Source of the DNA: Nectonema munidae | Taxonomy: Eukaryota; Nematomorpha; Nectonematoida; Nectonematidae | Reading direction: 5' to 3' | Assembly (NCBI GenBank): GCA_030549495.1 | Contig: JAUIRK010000897.1 | Location: forward strand, 78,501 to 142,500 | DNA length: 64,000 nucleotides | Shown: piece by piece, positions 63,143 through 64,000 of the stretch | How the letters are laid out: every line of letters starts with the position of its first letter | Position numbering within the stretch: position 1 is the first letter of the stretch | Translations under genes and position numbers: made by a program | The notes under the pieces: model-generated | What the model saw: the letters and a program-made list of their open reading frames with translations, nothing else | Database searches by the model: none | What the model was told of the DNA's origin: nothing

Positions 63143-63148
63143 AATAAA
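63143..63148 (+). terminator. AATAAA poly(A) signal of the 60.6-63.1 kb gene
   Basis: AATAAA 38 bases after the stop at 63105, in TTTTGAATAAAGCTTTTGAA. Confidence 0.55.
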
Positions 63149-63254
63149 GCTTTTGAATTTTGTTTTTCTATTTTTTGAATCGTTATGCTAGACTGAAATT
63201 TTTTGAAAAGTACAGCTGTTTTACATGAACCAATTTTTGTTCTAGGGCAAGCTA

Positions 63255-63615
63255 ATTATAAATGTGCTAGTAGAATTTACTAATTAAATAGTCGAAATAT
63301 GGACAACAATATATACTAGTTACTCTGGTATTACTTACTAACCTAATAAATTGGGTGTACTAATAATCTTAGTATATGGTCCTATTTGGTTTAGTAATCA
63401 TTACTATTTTAATTAGTTTTTTGTCCAACAATTCAGTACATTTTACTACTTTGTATCAGTAATATTTACTATTCTCCTCAGTATGACATACTATCTTATT
63501 AAGTATTAACACTCATTTTTATTAGTAAGTTAAACCGACTAGTTAGTACACTTTCCAAATATAATTAGTATAGGTTACTGTCCATAAAACGACTAATTGA
63601 TTAGTAATACATACT
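63255..63615. repeat. TAGTA/TACTA-rich low-complexity block
   Basis: TTAGTA, TACTAA, ACTAGT and their reverse complements occur every 10-20 bases over about 360 bp with no fixed period. Words on both strands give it a self-complementary character. No coding. Confidence 0.7.
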
Positions 63616-64000
63616 GACCTTTTCTGTCTCTGTTACGGCCACTGAAATATCCTCGTCCAAAATTACTCTATTATAGACCCTTTAATAGCGGTCATAAATT
63701 TTGTTGAAAAAAAGGTTATTGAATACTCGATTAGTGAAAAGAGATAAAGAAAGCGAGATGTCTAAATCTACAAATTCTTTATGATGTGAATTTTGTTCCA
63801 TTTATTCTATGAGCAAAATGTTTAATGCCTTTTTCATATTAGCTGAAAGCAAAAAGCAAGTCATACAATAAAAGTTCATAAATAGAAGTTAAATGCACAC
63901 TCACACAAAACAGACAACGAGTATAGAAAAAATTCCATACTCCTACATCAAGTATAACATATGCAAAGGCACACAAACATTATCGCGCATTCTAGGTAAG
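63616..64000. other. Right-end spacer
   Basis: AT-rich, no recognisable gene or repeat; ends in ACACTCACACAAAACAGACA-type sequence. Confidence 0.3.

Overview
The window is AT-rich eukaryotic DNA, evidently from an animal. It has spliced genes with GT-AG introns, a SENP8-type deneddylase, and a wide range of animal transposons: hAT, pogo/Tigger, MULE, TTAA-target (piggyBac-like) elements, gypsy, LINEs, tRNA-derived SINEs and MITEs. There is also an old insertion of a negative-strand RNA virus polymerase gene. An invertebrate, perhaps an arthropod, is the best guess, but nothing here fixes the species. There are no rRNA genes, convincing tRNA genes, CRISPR arrays or bacterial features.

Two host genes meet tail to tail at about 3.75 kb. 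The first is SENP8 (+, 3045-3707), complete in one exon with His/Asp/Gln/Cys all present. The second is a spliced minus-strand gene with six exons scattered from 46697 down to 3820. Its exons are small and easily overlooked, but all five junctions keep phase and have consensus splice sites. They predict a 505-residue coiled-coil, acidic, RS/His-rich protein. Almost everything between 4.4 and 46.4 kb is therefore intron, filled with transposons.

Intron 4 (6.8-18.9 kb) holds a TTAA-flanked non-coding element (7260-11061) invaded by a hAT element, SINEs, a duplicated repeat block, the viral L-gene fossil (about 14.7-17.7 kb) and a hAT MITE. Intron 2 (22.5-46.5 kb) holds a fold-back element with a nested hAT MITE, a GC-rich Tigger inserted at a TA inside the coding region of an older Tigger, a gypsy element in two opposed halves, a MULE fragment, a hAT with AATTG-rich ends, and a second larger TTAA element (40817-45376) made mostly of two tandem arrays around a 154-bp hairpin.

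Upstream of that gene (46.7-57 kb) lie three decayed ZBED5-like hAT copies, the second copy of the repeat block seen at 13-14.5 kb with LINE 3' ends inserted, and a minus-strand LINE split by a MITE. From 58 to 60.5 kb is a broken gene combining a PHD-like finger, an OTU/vertnin-like domain and a MULE-type transposase. From 60.6 to 63.1 kb is a spliced gene of a large uncharacterised multi-copy animal family, with a few lesions. The right end carries a TAGTA/TACTA-rich low-complexity stretch. Coordinates of decayed elements are approximate unless terminal repeats or target duplications are quoted.
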